From Cryptomeria japonica (lineage: Eukaryota; Streptophyta; Pinopsida; Cupressales; Cupressaceae): a stretch of DNA of 64,000 bases. The translations under genes were made by a program, and so were the position numbers. Of the stretch, positions 1 to 12,794 are shown piece after piece. The DNA is taken from contig NC_081415.1 in NCBI RefSeq assembly GCF_030272615.1, positions 107,944,406 to 108,008,405 of the forward strand. The letters run 5' to 3'. A model generated the notes under the pieces. That model made no database searches. It saw only the letters and a list, made by a program, of their open reading frames with translations, and was not told where the DNA came from. The first letter of the stretch is position 1, and the number at the start of each line of letters is the position of its first letter.

Positions 1-354
1 TACCTCTAATAGGGTAAAGGTTATAACAGGCCTTGAAGAGATTACCTTAACTGGGTGGCACCTAATAGTGTCTTTGTAATCTCCTAATAGGGATGGCTCC
101 TCATCGGGCGTACTTAAGAAAAGTGCAGATTTTTTGAGTTTCTACTCACACCGTGGTTTTCTCCCATTTGGGTTTCCACGTGATAAATCTTGATTGTCAT
201 GTGTGTTTGATTTTGTGTTTGCATGTTTTTTTATTAATTCTTCTTATATTGATAAGTGTTAAAGTTTAAATAAGAGTTTTGATTAAGATTAAATTTGGAA
301 TAATCCGGTATAGTGCTGATTCACTCCCCCTCTCAAAACTTTTTAATATTAACA
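1..354 (+). repeat. 3' end of a Copia-type LTR (truncated by window edge)
   Basis: The segment carries the two blocks seen near the end of every Copia-type LTR in this window: a GTGGTTTTCTCCC...GGGTTTCCACG block at about 152-182 and a TGATTCACTCCCCCTCTCA block at about 318-336, and it ends in TTAACA at 354. What follows (ATTCTACCC) is not a primer-binding site, so this is the right end of a 3' LTR or of a solo LTR. Its start lies outside the window, so the element and its TSD cannot be checked. Confidence 0.7.
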
Positions 355-1689
355 ATTCTACCCAAAGGAAAAAAATCCATGTGATTCTTACCAAGCACGC
401 AACCTCAACAAACACCATCACTGCAAGAAATCTAAGGTAGGGCAAGCACTAATGTTAGGTGCTAATTTATTGTAGATACCTATAGTTGAGATGTGGTGGG
501 AAAGGTCATTGATGTCACAACTTGCACCATTTAATTTATTCTTAATATCAAATCGGGTGTGTCTGATAGCTAGCTATGATAAGGATTGGTTCAAAGTTGG
601 GGTTTTTTTCGCTATAAAATAGTGGCTGGTGTTTGGTCATGCTCCGTTAGGAGCTTTCAGGAGCTCTTTCTTATGACCGAGTTTTAAGAATTGAAGACAC
701 TTCGCATCCCCTAAATTAATGAAACTAAACTATCTTAAGGAAAATTCAGATCTGATATCAAGATTTCAAACATGATAGAGTTAATATTTATCCATGAAAT
801 TATCTAATCAAAATTTAAATAACTTCTAACTTCTTATGAATTCAAATCTAAAACTAAGTCCTAAGAAATGAAATCTATCTTATGATTGTAAAAAATAAAA
901 TCAAAATTAACAAATATGAAAGCATATAAAATCCATAGGTTAATCTAACTACGTTCTTGGTCTTGTCTCAATTCCAAATCATCATCTTAATAACTACATT
1001 AGAAATGAAATGCATTTACTAAATGGATCTAAACAAAGCTGTAAAACTAGAATTTCTTAGCATTTATCTACCAAAACAACATCTGCATGAAAAATGGATC
1101 ACTACAACTTTGGTAATCAACTTTCTATTACTTAGCATCATTATTAAACTAGATAGAACAAAATGAGTTTCAATGTGCAAAACTAAAAATGAAACCAAAA
1201 CAACACAAGGATCACCTCCCTTTGGCCGAGTAGGCCCTGCTCTTCCTTTGGTGGGAACCGAAACATGATTTTCCTTGAATCAACTTCGAATTTTTATTGA
1301 AATGTACTTCTATAAGGACGTAAAATAGGTTACAAAGTAAATGACTCTATTGTCATCATCTTAGTGGCAAGTGAACTAGACTTGTCTTCTTTGTCTGCTT
1401 TGTTCACTTAAAACACATCCAAGAATACATTTATGAAGATGAAATAGAATATAGTGAGAATATTCTGATTATTAAACCATCCATACATGCAAACAACTAG
1501 AAAGTAAAACATATAACCAAAAGATACTATTTCTAATATTCTTTCTAATAAGCAACATATAATAGCAGAAATGAGTAAATATACATGCATTTAAGTATGC
1601 CACCAGGAATATTAGTTCACATAATATTAAAAGTTTAGAGCATAAAGTATGATTAAAAGTATCATGATGAAACACTCATCATTCCTCTC
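355..1689. other. No gene seen; unassigned AT-rich sequence
   Basis: I see no coding frame, RNA gene or clear repeat boundary. Only short chance frames are present on either strand. It is probably decayed transposon or intergenic DNA lying between the LTR end on the left and the broken minus-strand gene on the right. Confidence 0.5.
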
Positions 1690-4480
1690 CCTCCTATTCT
1701 AAACCATGTCCTCATGGTTGATCTTGTATATTTATGTTTTGTCTCTCAATCCATAAAACCAAATCCAACCAACTGAAATTGCATTGATGATACTTTCAAG
1801 GGGGTACATATCCATTCAATTGCTCTACATTATCTGTCCACTCTCTAAAATCTACCCCTGCAAAATTATTTGGCAAGTCCAACTGTGGTAGAGGCATAAG
1901 GATTAATTAAGGTCTAAACTTCATTCCTACCTATTTTATATCTCACTTCTACATAATTCTTATGACTGACCTTACCCTGTTAAGACTCCAAGTAATGTTT
2001 GTAAGAGAAATAGGCTCCCTTCTTAATGGAACTGGAATGATATTATACCTATTTCTAGATGCCTACAATGCTTTGGTAGGGTAACTGGTTCTCAACATCT
2101 CTGACTACTCTCATTTTGGTAGTTATATTCCTCATGTAAGTGGTTTGTACCTACTGAAGTTGTACAATGGAGATGAACTTTGATCTAAAGGTTGAGGAGT
2201 TTGGTGTTTCATCTCTAATTAGGATTCCCAATCTATTTTGTTATTCTCTATATTGGTTTAATGTATCTTCCCACTCTACCTGATTTTGTAACAGAGATAC
2301 AAATGCTCCAAATTTTACTTCACCAACATAAATATTTAGAAAAGATTGATAATAATGGCCTAAAATAAGTCCATGCAAATAGAATTCACACATTTGGTTT
2401 TGATAGAGAGGATGACTTCTATAGAAGTCCTCAAGAAAACCATCGCCATCCTCATACTCTATTTTCCTATCCAAAACCAATTGATTAATTTTCCATTGAA
2501 GAAATATCTCACAAAGAATCAAAGAATATAACCCAGAGGGTTTTCTCATTGCCAATAAAGTTGATGAAAGTTCAACAACTTTCTCTACTTGTTGGACCAC
2601 TTTACTCTTTTGGTCCTTCACTTCCTCAAGTTGTTTTGACAACTTAGAATTTTCTTGTTTATATTTTTCAATGACCAGAGAGAGTTCCCAAGGAATAGAA
2701 AAAGAAGTTGAAGTTCCTTGAGTAGGAGCTTGCGGATTTTGATTTCTTAGTTGTTGTTATTTTCTTTCCAACTCCTCTTTTAACTTCCTTATTTCCTCAT
2801 CATTTTCCAATGCCTGAGTAGTAGCCTGATGTAATTCTTCCTCTGTCTCCTCTATCTATTTTCTCCAACTTTCTTCTCTTTTATTAATATATTTTTTTAC
2901 CTCTTCAATTTCCAAAGTGGCTCATCTAATCTCCTCATCTTTCTACTTCAAAATTTCTTCCATAAAATTAATTTTCTTATGAGATTAGAGATATTTGTCT
3001 TAATTTGAGTCAACACCATTGCTTCACCAATTCTACATCTTCCTTTTCTCTCCCTTTATCTACACCGTGAAGAATTTATTCCTCAACTAGTATTTACTTT
3101 TCTTCACTTCTGACAAACTGTGGAGGAGAAGGTGGTAATTGGGTTTCAAAACCATGGTAAGGAGATGAGTGGGTTTGAGTAACCTCAAACCCTTCAAAAG
3201 CTTCCAATATTTCATATTGGCTCCTGAGGGTGTGGAAGAATGGGATGACTATTGAATTTCAACATCATTTGAAGATTCATCATCAATAGAAATTATATTG
3301 GGTGAGAATTGTTTAGTTATTTTCACAATTTCTATTTCTTTTGATGGTACATCATCAACATCTAGCTGACTAGGTTGAGTTGACACAGGGAGAACATTAT
3401 CAGCGAAAAGTGTGGTAGGAGGGTTTTGGACCAGAGCCTGCTGAACAGGAACATTAGGTTCTGTAACAAAGGGTTCATTAGGAGCCCTATGGGTGTCAGA
3501 AAGAGAGCTAGGTTCTTCTCTTGTTTCTTCCCTACTAATATTTTTGGTAGAGCTACGAGTAACTCTAGAGGTATTGGAATCCTCACTTTCTAATTTCCAC
3601 TTTCTCTTTGATGGGCCCTCTTTTGTGAGTTCAGCTTCCTTATCTGCCCTTTTTGTTTTCTTCTTTGAGGGTTCCCCTTTTTCTATTTTTAAACTTTTTA
3701 ACATGGGCCCCTTCTTTACGTTCATTACAGGCAAGGACAAAAATTCTAATCATTTTTCTTTCCTTTATTCCTTCTTTAAGAAATGATGCTTAATAATAAG
3801 ATGAATTAAACTAGGGTATATCATATGACCATCTTTTCCTTTTACCCTAGCTATCATAGAAGAAATTTGCGAGAATAGGAAAGAAGATTAACTTGAGTCT
3901 CAGTTTTGTGTTTTCATGCCTTAAATGGATTAGCAAATGCATACCTAGGCCCAACACCATTTCATACTACCCTTCATAGGTGAAAAATTTCATAAGCCAG
4001 AGCACAGTTGTTTTCCACGGCTCATCCAGACTGCTTCTATTGATACCCTTCACGTTATCTTTGTGTATCTAAAATTTAGACCACTTCTCATTTCCTTCAT
4101 GGAATGAATTAATCACCTCATCAAAATTAATCTGGCCCTTGTTTATCAATTCCCCTTTGACAAGAATCCTTGAGATTTCACTTATAACCTGAGGTGTCAC
4201 TTCAATTACTTCCCCTCCTACTTGGGTAACACTAACATGGAAAATTTCCATGAATTCTTCTACAATTCTTGGTGAAAATCCTTCATAATGTTTAATTAAA
4301 CTCATCCAACCCACCTACTCTAGCAATCTTTTCGATTCTGGGTCTAGGCTAAAATTCTTTGGCTCAGTGATTCTTTTTTTCCCCATTTCTTCTGTCTCGA
4401 AAATTCTACTTTCATCTCTACAAATTAAACTCAGATCACAAAACAAGGAATAGAAAATATTTCATGAATAATATGAGATA
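1690..4480 (-). pseudogene. Broken transposon-type ORF, unknown product
   Basis: Reading on the minus strand from a possible start near 4387, blocks of protein-like sequence appear in order: a domain at about 4320-4070 (EEFMEIFHVSVTQVGG, EVIEVTPQVISEI), a further block to about 3850, a very Lys/Arg-rich block followed by a Ser/Pro/Glu-rich linker (3740-3249), and a Lys/Glu/Gln-rich coiled-coil-like part leading into an aromatic-rich block (2642-2241), then a decayed tail to about 1690. Stops and frameshifts separate the blocks. The order (conserved N-terminal domain, basic linker, coiled coil) is like that of ORF2 in elements B, D and F, but I see no clear residue-level match. It could instead be an extra ORF downstream of the neighbouring Gypsy pol. 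The product is unknown to me. Confidence 0.5.
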
Positions 4481-5359
4481 TATCTAGGGTGATCATTAAT
4501 TACACACATTTTTCATTAACTTCATACGAAATTTGCACAATCCACCCTCCATTATGTTGTACTTTTCTTCAGGATTGATTGAGTTGGTGACGACTTTAGT
4601 ATGTGTGTTGATCACTGTAATCATTACTTTTCATAATTTAAAATGATAAATAACATCAATCCAATTCATCCCTTATTTTTCCATTTAATACTTGTTAACT
4701 TATAATAATAATGTTATTAATAAGCGAGCAGAAACTTTATACAAACCAAAAATACCATTTTACTTTATATCCACAAATTAGAAAATAATATTTCAAAAAT
4801 AATACCCATTGTAAATGTTTACCTTTAAATTATTCAATATACATTGGTCAGGAGTCATCATGCATGATTGAACATTTTGCTACTAAGAAAAAGTGGCATA
4901 CTGATTAGGAGCATAAATATCAACTTATAATTAATAAAATTGACAATTGGATCAAGAGTTACTTAGAGCTCTTTCTGCATGGACCAAGTAAACATTGAAT
5001 AATGAAACACTCTTCAAAAATTTCAGCATCAAAGACTATCAGGAGCAAGAGGAACACAAATCCAGCAAAAGACTTATTTCTGGATTCTTAGAAGCCATTA
5101 GGAGTCATTAGGATCTATTAGGAATAAATTGTAGTTGATCCGGGGAAAGCCACCATTTTTGGTTTTGAACTTTTCCCTTAGGTATGAATTGCCATTTCTA
5201 GTTTTCAATTCACCCCCGAGGTAGACAATCATTTTTTATTTTCAATCTTCCTTTTTTTTTGGCGGGGGGGGGGGTATGGGGAGATAAATCAACATTGATG
5301 GTTTTTTATTTACCTCCTTTATTCTATCTTTTTGTTGAAATTATTTAAAAATAAGTTTC
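4481..5359. other. No gene seen; AT-rich, with an 11-base G run
   Basis: This stretch lies just downstream (minus sense) of the Gypsy integrase end, so it should hold that element's 3' untranslated region and perhaps a decayed LTR, but I could not define LTR ends or a TSD. A pure G run lies at 5264-5274 next to a T run, which on the minus strand would be poly-C. No coding frame is convincing. Confidence 0.4.
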
Positions 5360-7135
5360 ATCAGAGAAGTGATATCTTCTATGGTGAAACATTCAATTCT
5401 AGACTGTAACTCTTCAAGGAACTCTTCTTTAGATGTTGGTTTGTGATATAACTTGAGATGGTGACCATTAACTAGCATAGTTCTTCTTTCTCCATCAATA
5501 GGTACTAACCAATCTGAACCATTATAAAAAACTTGAGCAACTTCTTATGGTCGCAACCATCTTGTATGAAACTTTCCTTTAAATTCTCAGAATCATGAGT
5601 CAAACAATAGTGCCTAGATTCTATCCTTAAACTGTCTAGAGACAATATGCTTATCATGTCATAGTTTCCTTTGATTCTAAATCAATTTTGTATGCTTCAA
5701 AACTTCCATTCTCATTTCATCTAGTCTATTTAGTTGTAAAATTATTGCCTTCTCTGCCTTAGACAAACTAATACCAAATACTAATGTTATTCTCAAGGTC
5801 TATAATTCAAATTCAATGGGTATAACTGGGGTTTTCCCATATACCAATTCATATGGAGAGAACCCTATTGTTATTTTCCAAGCTGTATTATATGCCCATA
5901 CTGCTTCATTTAATTTATCTAACCAATCCAATTTTCTTAATGAGACAGTCTTTGTTACTATGTTTTCCAATTCATAGTTGGTGACCTCGACTTGACCATT
6001 TGCCTGTGGGTGATATGGTGAAGACTTTTGGTGTGTCATTTTGTATTTGTGCATGAAAATATCTAATCATGGAAGACATGAACTATGACCCTTGATCTGA
6101 TATGATCTCCCTAGGGGCACCAAATCTTTGCAAAATGTGTTTGTATAAAAAATCAGCTACTTTATCTTCCCTTGCTATTAGTAATACTTTTACTTCAGCC
6201 CGTTTTGTCACATAATCTGTACAAACCAAAATGTAGTGATATCCTATAGAAGGAGGGTCAATAGGTCCCACAAAGTCAATCCCCCATTTTTCAAATGGCT
6301 TCAAGACTATTTGCGATTGAAGTGGCATCTCCATTATTGTTGTCAGTATCTCCATGCATTGGCACTCATTACAATGTTTCACATAAAATGAAACATCCTT
6401 AGTCATGGAAGGCCAATAACAACCGACACCTAGGATCTTGTGAATTGTTCAGATCACAAAAAATGTCCTCCTTCTTGTACATTATGATATGCATGGATGA
6501 TGTAATAAACATCAATCTCATGTATACACCTACGAAGAACATGATCAAGACATAATTTAAATATGAGACCATCAATCCATTGCAACCTATAACTTTCAAA
6601 GATTAATATTTTGTTTTGCTTAGGACTGAAATGATTTGGGCACTTCCTTGTTACAAGATAATTTGCAATATCAACAAACCAAGGGGATTGTACAGAGATA
6701 GAAAACAAGTGTTCATCTGGAAATGCATCATTTACTGGTTCATTATTTCCTTGCATAACCATTCTGGAAAGAAAATTAGCAACAAAATTATCCTTACCTG
6801 GTTTATCCATAATGGTTATATCAAATTCATGTAAGAGTAATAACCATCTTATTATTCAACCTCCAACAACAACTATATTCATCAAATATCAAATTACTAC
6901 ATGATCTGTATGAACAAAAAATTTATACCTAGTAATATAGTGCCTAAATTTATTAATTGCACACACAATAGCAAAAAGCTCTTTCTCGATTGTTGTATGT
7001 TTCCTTTCTATTGAACTCAAGTTTTTGTTGATGTAATAAATAGCATGCATTGCTCCATTGTCATCTTTTGGTCCCAATACCACCCCAATGGCTAAGTGTG
7101 AAGCATCTGCATGGATATTAAAGGGTTCTCCCTAG
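5360..7135 (-). pseudogene. Ty3/Gypsy pol remnant: RNase H and integrase
   Basis: The order on the minus strand is RNase H (7083-6889; INKNLSSIERKHTTIEKELF, HTDH), the RNase H-integrase link (KPGKDNFVANFLSR near 6800), the integrase zinc-binding HHCC region (HAYHN... to CNECQ at about 6370), the integrase core (WGIDFVGPI, FGAPREIISDQGS) to about 6083, the PYHPQANGQVE motif (about 6020), and a C-terminal tail ending in VNGHHLKLYH near 5450. RNase H before integrase is the Ty3/Gypsy order, unlike the Copia elements around it. The frame is broken by stops near 6070 and 5790 and by shifts. The upstream end is cut at 7135 by element G; the next 58 bases of the same reading lie at 57576. No gag or protease is present in the window. 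Confidence 0.85.
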
Positions 7136-7140
7136 ATAGG

Positions 7141-7629
7141 TGTTAACAGCAACCAAGAAAGAAAACTGAGAGGGGGGAGAATTAGTTTTCATTGAATTAA
7201 AACAATTAAGTTCAATCTCATATCTAAACAACATCAGCAACAATAAAGATAAACATAATAGCACCAACACACATAACACCAAGATTTTGACATGGAAAAC
7301 CCGGTTAAGGGAAAAACCACAGTAGAAATCTACCCACGATAAGATTCTACAATAGTATGCATAGATATTACAAAAAGGAATGCACATGCATTCAGGAACA
7401 TTTCTTAGAGCTCACTACTCAAAGTAAGATGACCCAAAAGGCTCCAACCCTCAAGGAAGGCTCACTACCTTACAATAAGATTTGGACTACAATCCAGATT
7501 ACATGAACTGAAAATATAGCATCTCCTTATGCCTAATGATAGTTCCGGTTAAGCACACTTGTCTGTCGTGCAATAGTCCCTTCTCTATACACCACACCAA
7601 AGGATAAATTTTCTTAAGAACCACATATA
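7141..7629 (-). repeat. Element G 3' LTR, part 1
   Basis: It begins TGTTAACAGC after the flank ATAGG, carries AACTGAGAGGGGGGAGAATTAG (7164-7185) and the GGAAAACC...GGGAAAAACCACAG block (about 7290-7321), and breaks at 7629 where D starts. From about 7227 (CAGCAACAATAAAGATAAAC) it matches G's 5' LTR from 56321 onward. The rest of this LTR continues at 50216. Confidence 0.8.
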
Positions 7630-8486
7630 TGTTGGCAATTGAAACTCATCCGGTGATATCAGAAGACTTCCGGTGGTTAATTATTTCTTTAGGGTTGCCA
7701 TTGATGGCAACTCTTCATGGTTTTTCGATCTGGTAGTTGTGATTCGACTTATTGAGAAGATGGAGGTAATTGGTAGACAGTTAACTGGTGAAATAGGGCA
7801 GAACAGGGTATTTCACTAATGTTTTGATCTGGAGTGATCTTTGGTGTTGTGATTACGATGTTTTGGCAATTGTTTTTGTCATCTCAATGATATGTAAGAC
7901 CTTTAGGAAGCGTGTGGTTATAATCTTTTTATCCGGTGCTATGTTTTGTTCAAGATTGAAGCTGACTTAATCTACACGTTACACCTATTGAAGCCGACTT
8001 GAAGGAAATTGTTTTTGTGGTAAGACCGGATATATAAGATTATTTTGGTAATTGATTTTTCATATGTTAGAGATGTTGTGATCCATAGCTCACCAACATG
8101 TAGCTGACTGAGAGAGAGAGAGACAAAGTATTTATCAAAGCAGAGATAGTCAAAGATTCAAAGCCTAACCAGAACTCATCTTTGCATAGTTAGATGTTGA
8201 TTAAGAGTTCATTTCATTGTATTTACACATTGTAAATAAATTGTAAGTTAGTTAGACTTCCTTAAGGGTTGTAGCCCTCTGGGTAACTTAATTTGAGCAG
8301 TGAGCTCTACGAAGTGAGCCTAAGTGCAAGTGCATTCCCATCTATGTAATATTTATGTACTCCTAGCCATAGTATATGAATATTGTAGGTTCCAGCCCCA
8401 CCATGGTTTTTCCCTTTCCTAGTTTCTACGTAAAAATTGCAGTGTTGTGGATTTGTGTATTTATTGTTGCATGTTTATGTTCTTAT
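7630..8486 (+). repeat. Element D 5' LTR, part 1
   Basis: It starts TGTTGGCAATTGAAACTC, contains GGTTGCCATTGATGGCAACT near 7692-7711 (the motif found near the start of most LTRs here), a GA microsatellite at about 8110-8123, and the CCATGGTTTTTCCC...TTTCTACG block at 8401-8430. It breaks at 8486 within the TSD CTTAT of element C and resumes at 30059. Confidence 0.75.
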
Positions 8487-9691
8487 TGTTGGGATGATCT
8501 AATACTGGGAGAAAACTGAGAGGGGGGGGGGGATCAGTTTTCTCACAAGCATAGCAATTAATGCAAATTATAAGATTAATACCAAAGAACACAGTGAAAG
8601 ATAAACCATGAAAGCATTGTACACATGACACCAATATTTTGATGTGGAAAACTTAGTAAAGGGAAAAACCACGGTGGGACACCCTACCCACAATTAGATA
8701 ATACTTTTGTAGTAGTATGTAAAATAATTACAATGGGGATTGTACTTGCAATCAAGCTAACAACCTCAAGTTCACTTCTCATCACAAAAGATAAGTCTCA
8801 CTGATTTAAAAAAATATTGGAATACAATCCGAAGAAAATGAACCATGAAAGTAGCATCCACTAATGCTTCATACAGTTTCCGTTAAGTACAGATGTCTTC
8901 CCTGTAATATTGAATCCTTTTGATCCCTTCACTGAAAGATATGACTTTATTTGCACATAAAGCTTTCTCTCATAATGCAGACATAATCATAGATCTCAAA
9001 AACCATACCCAATTAGATGAATAAGTTACCAATAAATACAGATCATCAACCTTAATGATAAGGTCAGCTAAACCCTAAACCCAAAAACCCATAATTACAA
9101 AAATTACATTACACGGTATCACCAGACCAATATTATGATTTACATTACATAGCATGGACCTAATTCAAATATTCAAACAATTATATTCACCAAAAATTTC
9201 GTTAAGACCAAAACCCAACATGTTTCACCAACTAGTAGAAACCCTCAATGCAATAACACAGAAAGTCTAACTAGATCCAAATAGGACCATCGTAACAGCA
9301 TGCCAGGCAATCCAAATTCACCAAACACATAGAACATGATCAAGAAGTACCTTCAACATGATAGAAACCAATTTCATAAGCCAGACCAAAATCATCTGAT
9401 CAAAACATCACATATCGCTAACCGGTACGAAGAAATATCAAAAAATATCAACCGGGATCATAAGCGATAGTTATCGGAGTACCAAATCATGAACCAATAG
9501 AATATGACAAGCATATATCCATCCTGAATAAGCATTCAAAACTAATTCCAAGGATCTAATCATTTCAGATCACAATTATAGCCAAAACTAAGATAAACAC
9601 CAAGACTAATCGGGATAGAAGAACCATATCCAACTGAGATATAGTGTTGACATCAATGACAACACTTAACCAAATCTAGCATAAGCCAACA
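8487..9691 (-). repeat. Element C 3' LTR (1,205 bp)
   Basis: It starts TGTTGGGATGATCTAATACT, has an 11-12 base G run after AACTGAGA (about 8521-8532) and the GTGGAAAACTTAGTAAAGGG block (8641-8660), and ends ATAAGCCAACA. It matches the sequence from 28861 to 30053 through its length, which identifies that segment as the other LTR copy. Confidence 0.85.
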
Positions 9692-9719
9692 ATATACCTC
9701 TTTTGCATTGATGGTAACA
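9645..9719 (-). promoter_or_regulatory. Element C PPT and flanking inverted repeat
   Basis: The PPT is 9692-9705 (minus strand CAAAAGAGGTATAT, weaker than in the sister elements). It is bracketed by TGTTGACATCAATG (9645-9658, inside the LTR) and CATTGATGGTAACA (9706-9719, internal), which pair at 12 of 14 positions. The PPT primes plus-strand DNA synthesis; the role of the inverted repeat is unknown. Confidence 0.65.
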
Positions 9720-10059
9720 GTGAATGTGAAAAACATCCAAGTGCCAAGGAATGCCAACAATCTCCAAAAAGCTGATCTGAAATATCTCTTCCCCATACAA
9801 TATCTCTCCAAAAGATTTGACTATTTTTCACATGAATACCATCTCTCCCCCTTTGACATCAATGACAAAGGATGGATACCAAACCAAAAATACTAAACCA
9901 AATAGGTGACTACTCCCCTTGAGTAGTAGCATCATCTCATTAACCCAGATAAAAGAAAATATCTAATAAGATCACTGGATTGATGGATTCTTGCATCTCT
10001 AAGTCTCTTCTGGAGGGTTGGTAACCCCAAAATAATCTCTGAGATATTCAAAGGTATCT

Positions 10060-12789
10060 CTAAGGAAATGGTTTTGTTAGAATGTTTGCAATCTTCTCCT
10101 TAATAGGCACATAAACCAATCTAACTTCCTTTGCTTCAACCTTTTCTTTCAAGAAATTATACCTTATAGAAATGTGTTTTGATTTGAAATGAAATACTGG
10201 ATTCTTTGACATATCAATAGCAGCAATATTATCATAGTGAATAACAATAGTCTCAACATAACCTACCCTTATATCTTTCAATATCTGTTTCATCCATAAA
10301 ATCTAAGTACAGTTGGTTGCAACATCTACATATTTCGCTTCAATAGTAGGTAATGAAGTACATGATTGTTTCTTACTCAGCCAACTTCTTCCCAAGAAAT
10401 AATACACCACTAGTAGTGCTCTTTCGTTCATCCATATCTCCTACCCAATCAAAGTCTATATAGGAACATACTCTGAAATAATCATTCTTTGGATACCATA
10501 ACCCAAGGTCTGTTGTACCTCCCAAATATCTGAATATCCTTTTGACATCAATATCATGAGTTCCTCTAGGATCTAACTAAAATATAAAAGAAATACAAAC
10601 AACATTCATTATATTAGGTCTAGTCTGAGTTAAATACAGCAATCCACCAATCATTGATTTTTATCTACTCGGATTCACTTTAGGAGATTCATCATCCTTT
10701 GACAATTTGCAACCAGTTATCATAAGAGTACCAATAGGTTTAGAATTCTCTAGTCCAAATTTCTTAAGCAATTCCTTCACATACTTAGTTTGACAAATGA
10801 AATTACATTTATCAATCTATGTAATCTGCAAACCATAGAAAAATTTCATCTCACTAATCATAGACATTTCAAATTCATTCTTCATATCATCAGCAAATTT
10901 CATGCATAGTATTTCTTCTCCCCAAAAACTGATATCATCCACAAAGACTTGAATAATCAATATGCCATCATTCTCAATTTTATAATATAGGTTACTATTA
11001 GCATTACCTTTGCTAAAACCGAGCTTAGAAAGATATCGATCCAATCTAGCATACCATGCTCTAGGGGCTTGTTTTAGTCCATATAAATCTTTCTTCAGTC
11101 TACAAAACATGTCCTTGTTTTTGATAAATAAAATACATTAGGTTGATCAATGTATACTTCCTCCTCAAGATCTCCATTCAGAAATGCACGTTTGGCATCC
11201 ATCTGATATACTTTGTAGTTCTTGTGTGCAACATAGGCAAGAAATAGTCTTACCACTTCAATTCTTTCAATCAAAGCATAAGTCTCATCATAATCAACTC
11301 CTTCTTCTTGTGAATAACCTTTGCAAACCAATCTAGCCTTGTTTCTTACAACTTGACCTTTCTCATTTAATTTGTTCCTGAAAACCCATTTAGTTCCAAT
11401 AATATTCTTATCTTTAGGTCTAGGAACTAGTTCCCATGTCTTATAATTTTCTATCTAATCTAATTCTTCTTCCATTGCTTTCATCCAATTTTCATCTTTA
11501 CTTGCTTCAATAAATGATTTCAGTTCAATTTGAAAAATTAAGCATACCTCTTCAGTAACTAGCCTTCTTCTAGTCATCACACCTTTCCTTTTATCTTCAA
11601 TGATCTGATCTTTAGAATGATTTAGTTTCACAAACTTGGGAGCCTTTGAATTTTCTTGATTTACTGATTCTTTTTGTTGTTGATTAGTCACTATTCAATT
11701 TTTTGATGTTGCCAGAGTCATTGATTCTATGCTCTAAATAGATTCTTGCATTACTAGTTCTAGTCTGATAAATTCATCTTCTAGTCCATAATCAAATGAT
11801 TTGATCTGATTAATGCCTTTCTCACCCATCTTAACATTTATCCTCTCCATTTTCCTATTCAATCTTTTGTTATAACATCTATATGCTTTTCTATTAGTAG
11901 AATAAACCAAAATTATTCCTTCATCACTTCTAGGATCAAATTTTCCTAATGCATTATCTCTTCTATTGTAGCATTTACTTCCAATAGTTCTCAAATATCT
12001 AATAGTAGGAGTATGACCAAACCATAATTTTTAAGGAGTCTTACCGGTATCACCTTTCATATGTACTTTGTTGAAAGTGTATACAGGGGTATTGACAGCT
12101 TCCCTCCAATCGATATCAGGCAATTTAGCTTCAACCATCTTTGTCCTTTCTGCATCCAATATGGTTTTATTTTTCCATTCCACCAATCCATTCTTATATG
12201 GAGTTATAGGTGGAGAAAGCTTTCTTCTGATTCCATTCCTCTCACAAAAGTTGTTGAACTCACTGCATGTAAACTCACCGCCTTGATCCGATCTTAAACA
12301 TTTTATTTTTAGTCCTGTCTCAGTCTCAATCACAACTTTGAAGATTTTAAATTTATAAAGAGATTCTGATTTTTCTTTTAAAAATGCAACCTACATCATT
12401 CTAGAATAGTCATCAATAAGTAACATAAAATATCTATCACCTTGAAAACTTTTAGTCCTTGCCAGTTCACAGAAATCAGTATGAATAAGATCAAGAATTT
12501 CATTAGATTTATCATGTTTTCTTCTAAAAGAATTTCTAACTTGCTTACCCATTTTACATTCTCTACATACCAGATTATGAGGTTTGACAATCTTGGGCAA
12601 ATCTATGATAGCCTGTGTTGAACTGATCTTCACTATGCAATCAAAATTTACATGACACACCCTCTTACGCCATAATCAACTTTCATCAATCTAAGTAATC
12701 AAACAAGCTTTCTCACTAGAATTCAAATGAAAAATATTTCCTTTGGTTTGGGTTCCAGAAGCAATTTCCAATCCAGATCTATTGACAAT
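10060..12789 (-). pseudogene. Element C pol: integrase, reverse transcriptase, RNase H
   Basis: The minus-strand order is: gag-pre-integrase CHVNFDC (12660), integrase N-terminal CRECKMGK, DLIHTD, LRSDQGGEF and NGLVEWKN (the D, D and E acids present), a linker ending GVMTRRRLVTEEV (11590), RT with FLNGDLEEEVYI and YGLKQAPRAWYARL (11331-10817) and the active-site block FVDDISF (about 10940), then RNase H to TKPFP at 10065. Integrase before RT is the Copia order. Frameshifts fall near 11110 and 10330, and there are stops such as those near 11455, 10815 and 10670. The coding part of the gag-pre-integrase region is interrupted by K. The protein would drive reverse transcription and integration, but not in this state. 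Confidence 0.85.
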
Positions 12790-12794
12790 CTTTC

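Noticed and set aside
7141-7629. A separate truncated LTR unrelated to element G
   Set aside because: It matches G's 5' LTR at 56321 onward, and its flank ATAGG pairs with ATGGG at 57571; it is G's 3' LTR split by D.
8107-8125. GA microsatellite
   Set aside because: Short (about 7 units) and inside element D's LTR; noted there but not a separate finding.
12061-12297. Two overlapping plus-strand frames opposite element C integrase
   Set aside because: The minus strand carries clear integrase motifs (LRSDQGGEF, NGLVEWKN) here; the plus frames are shadows.
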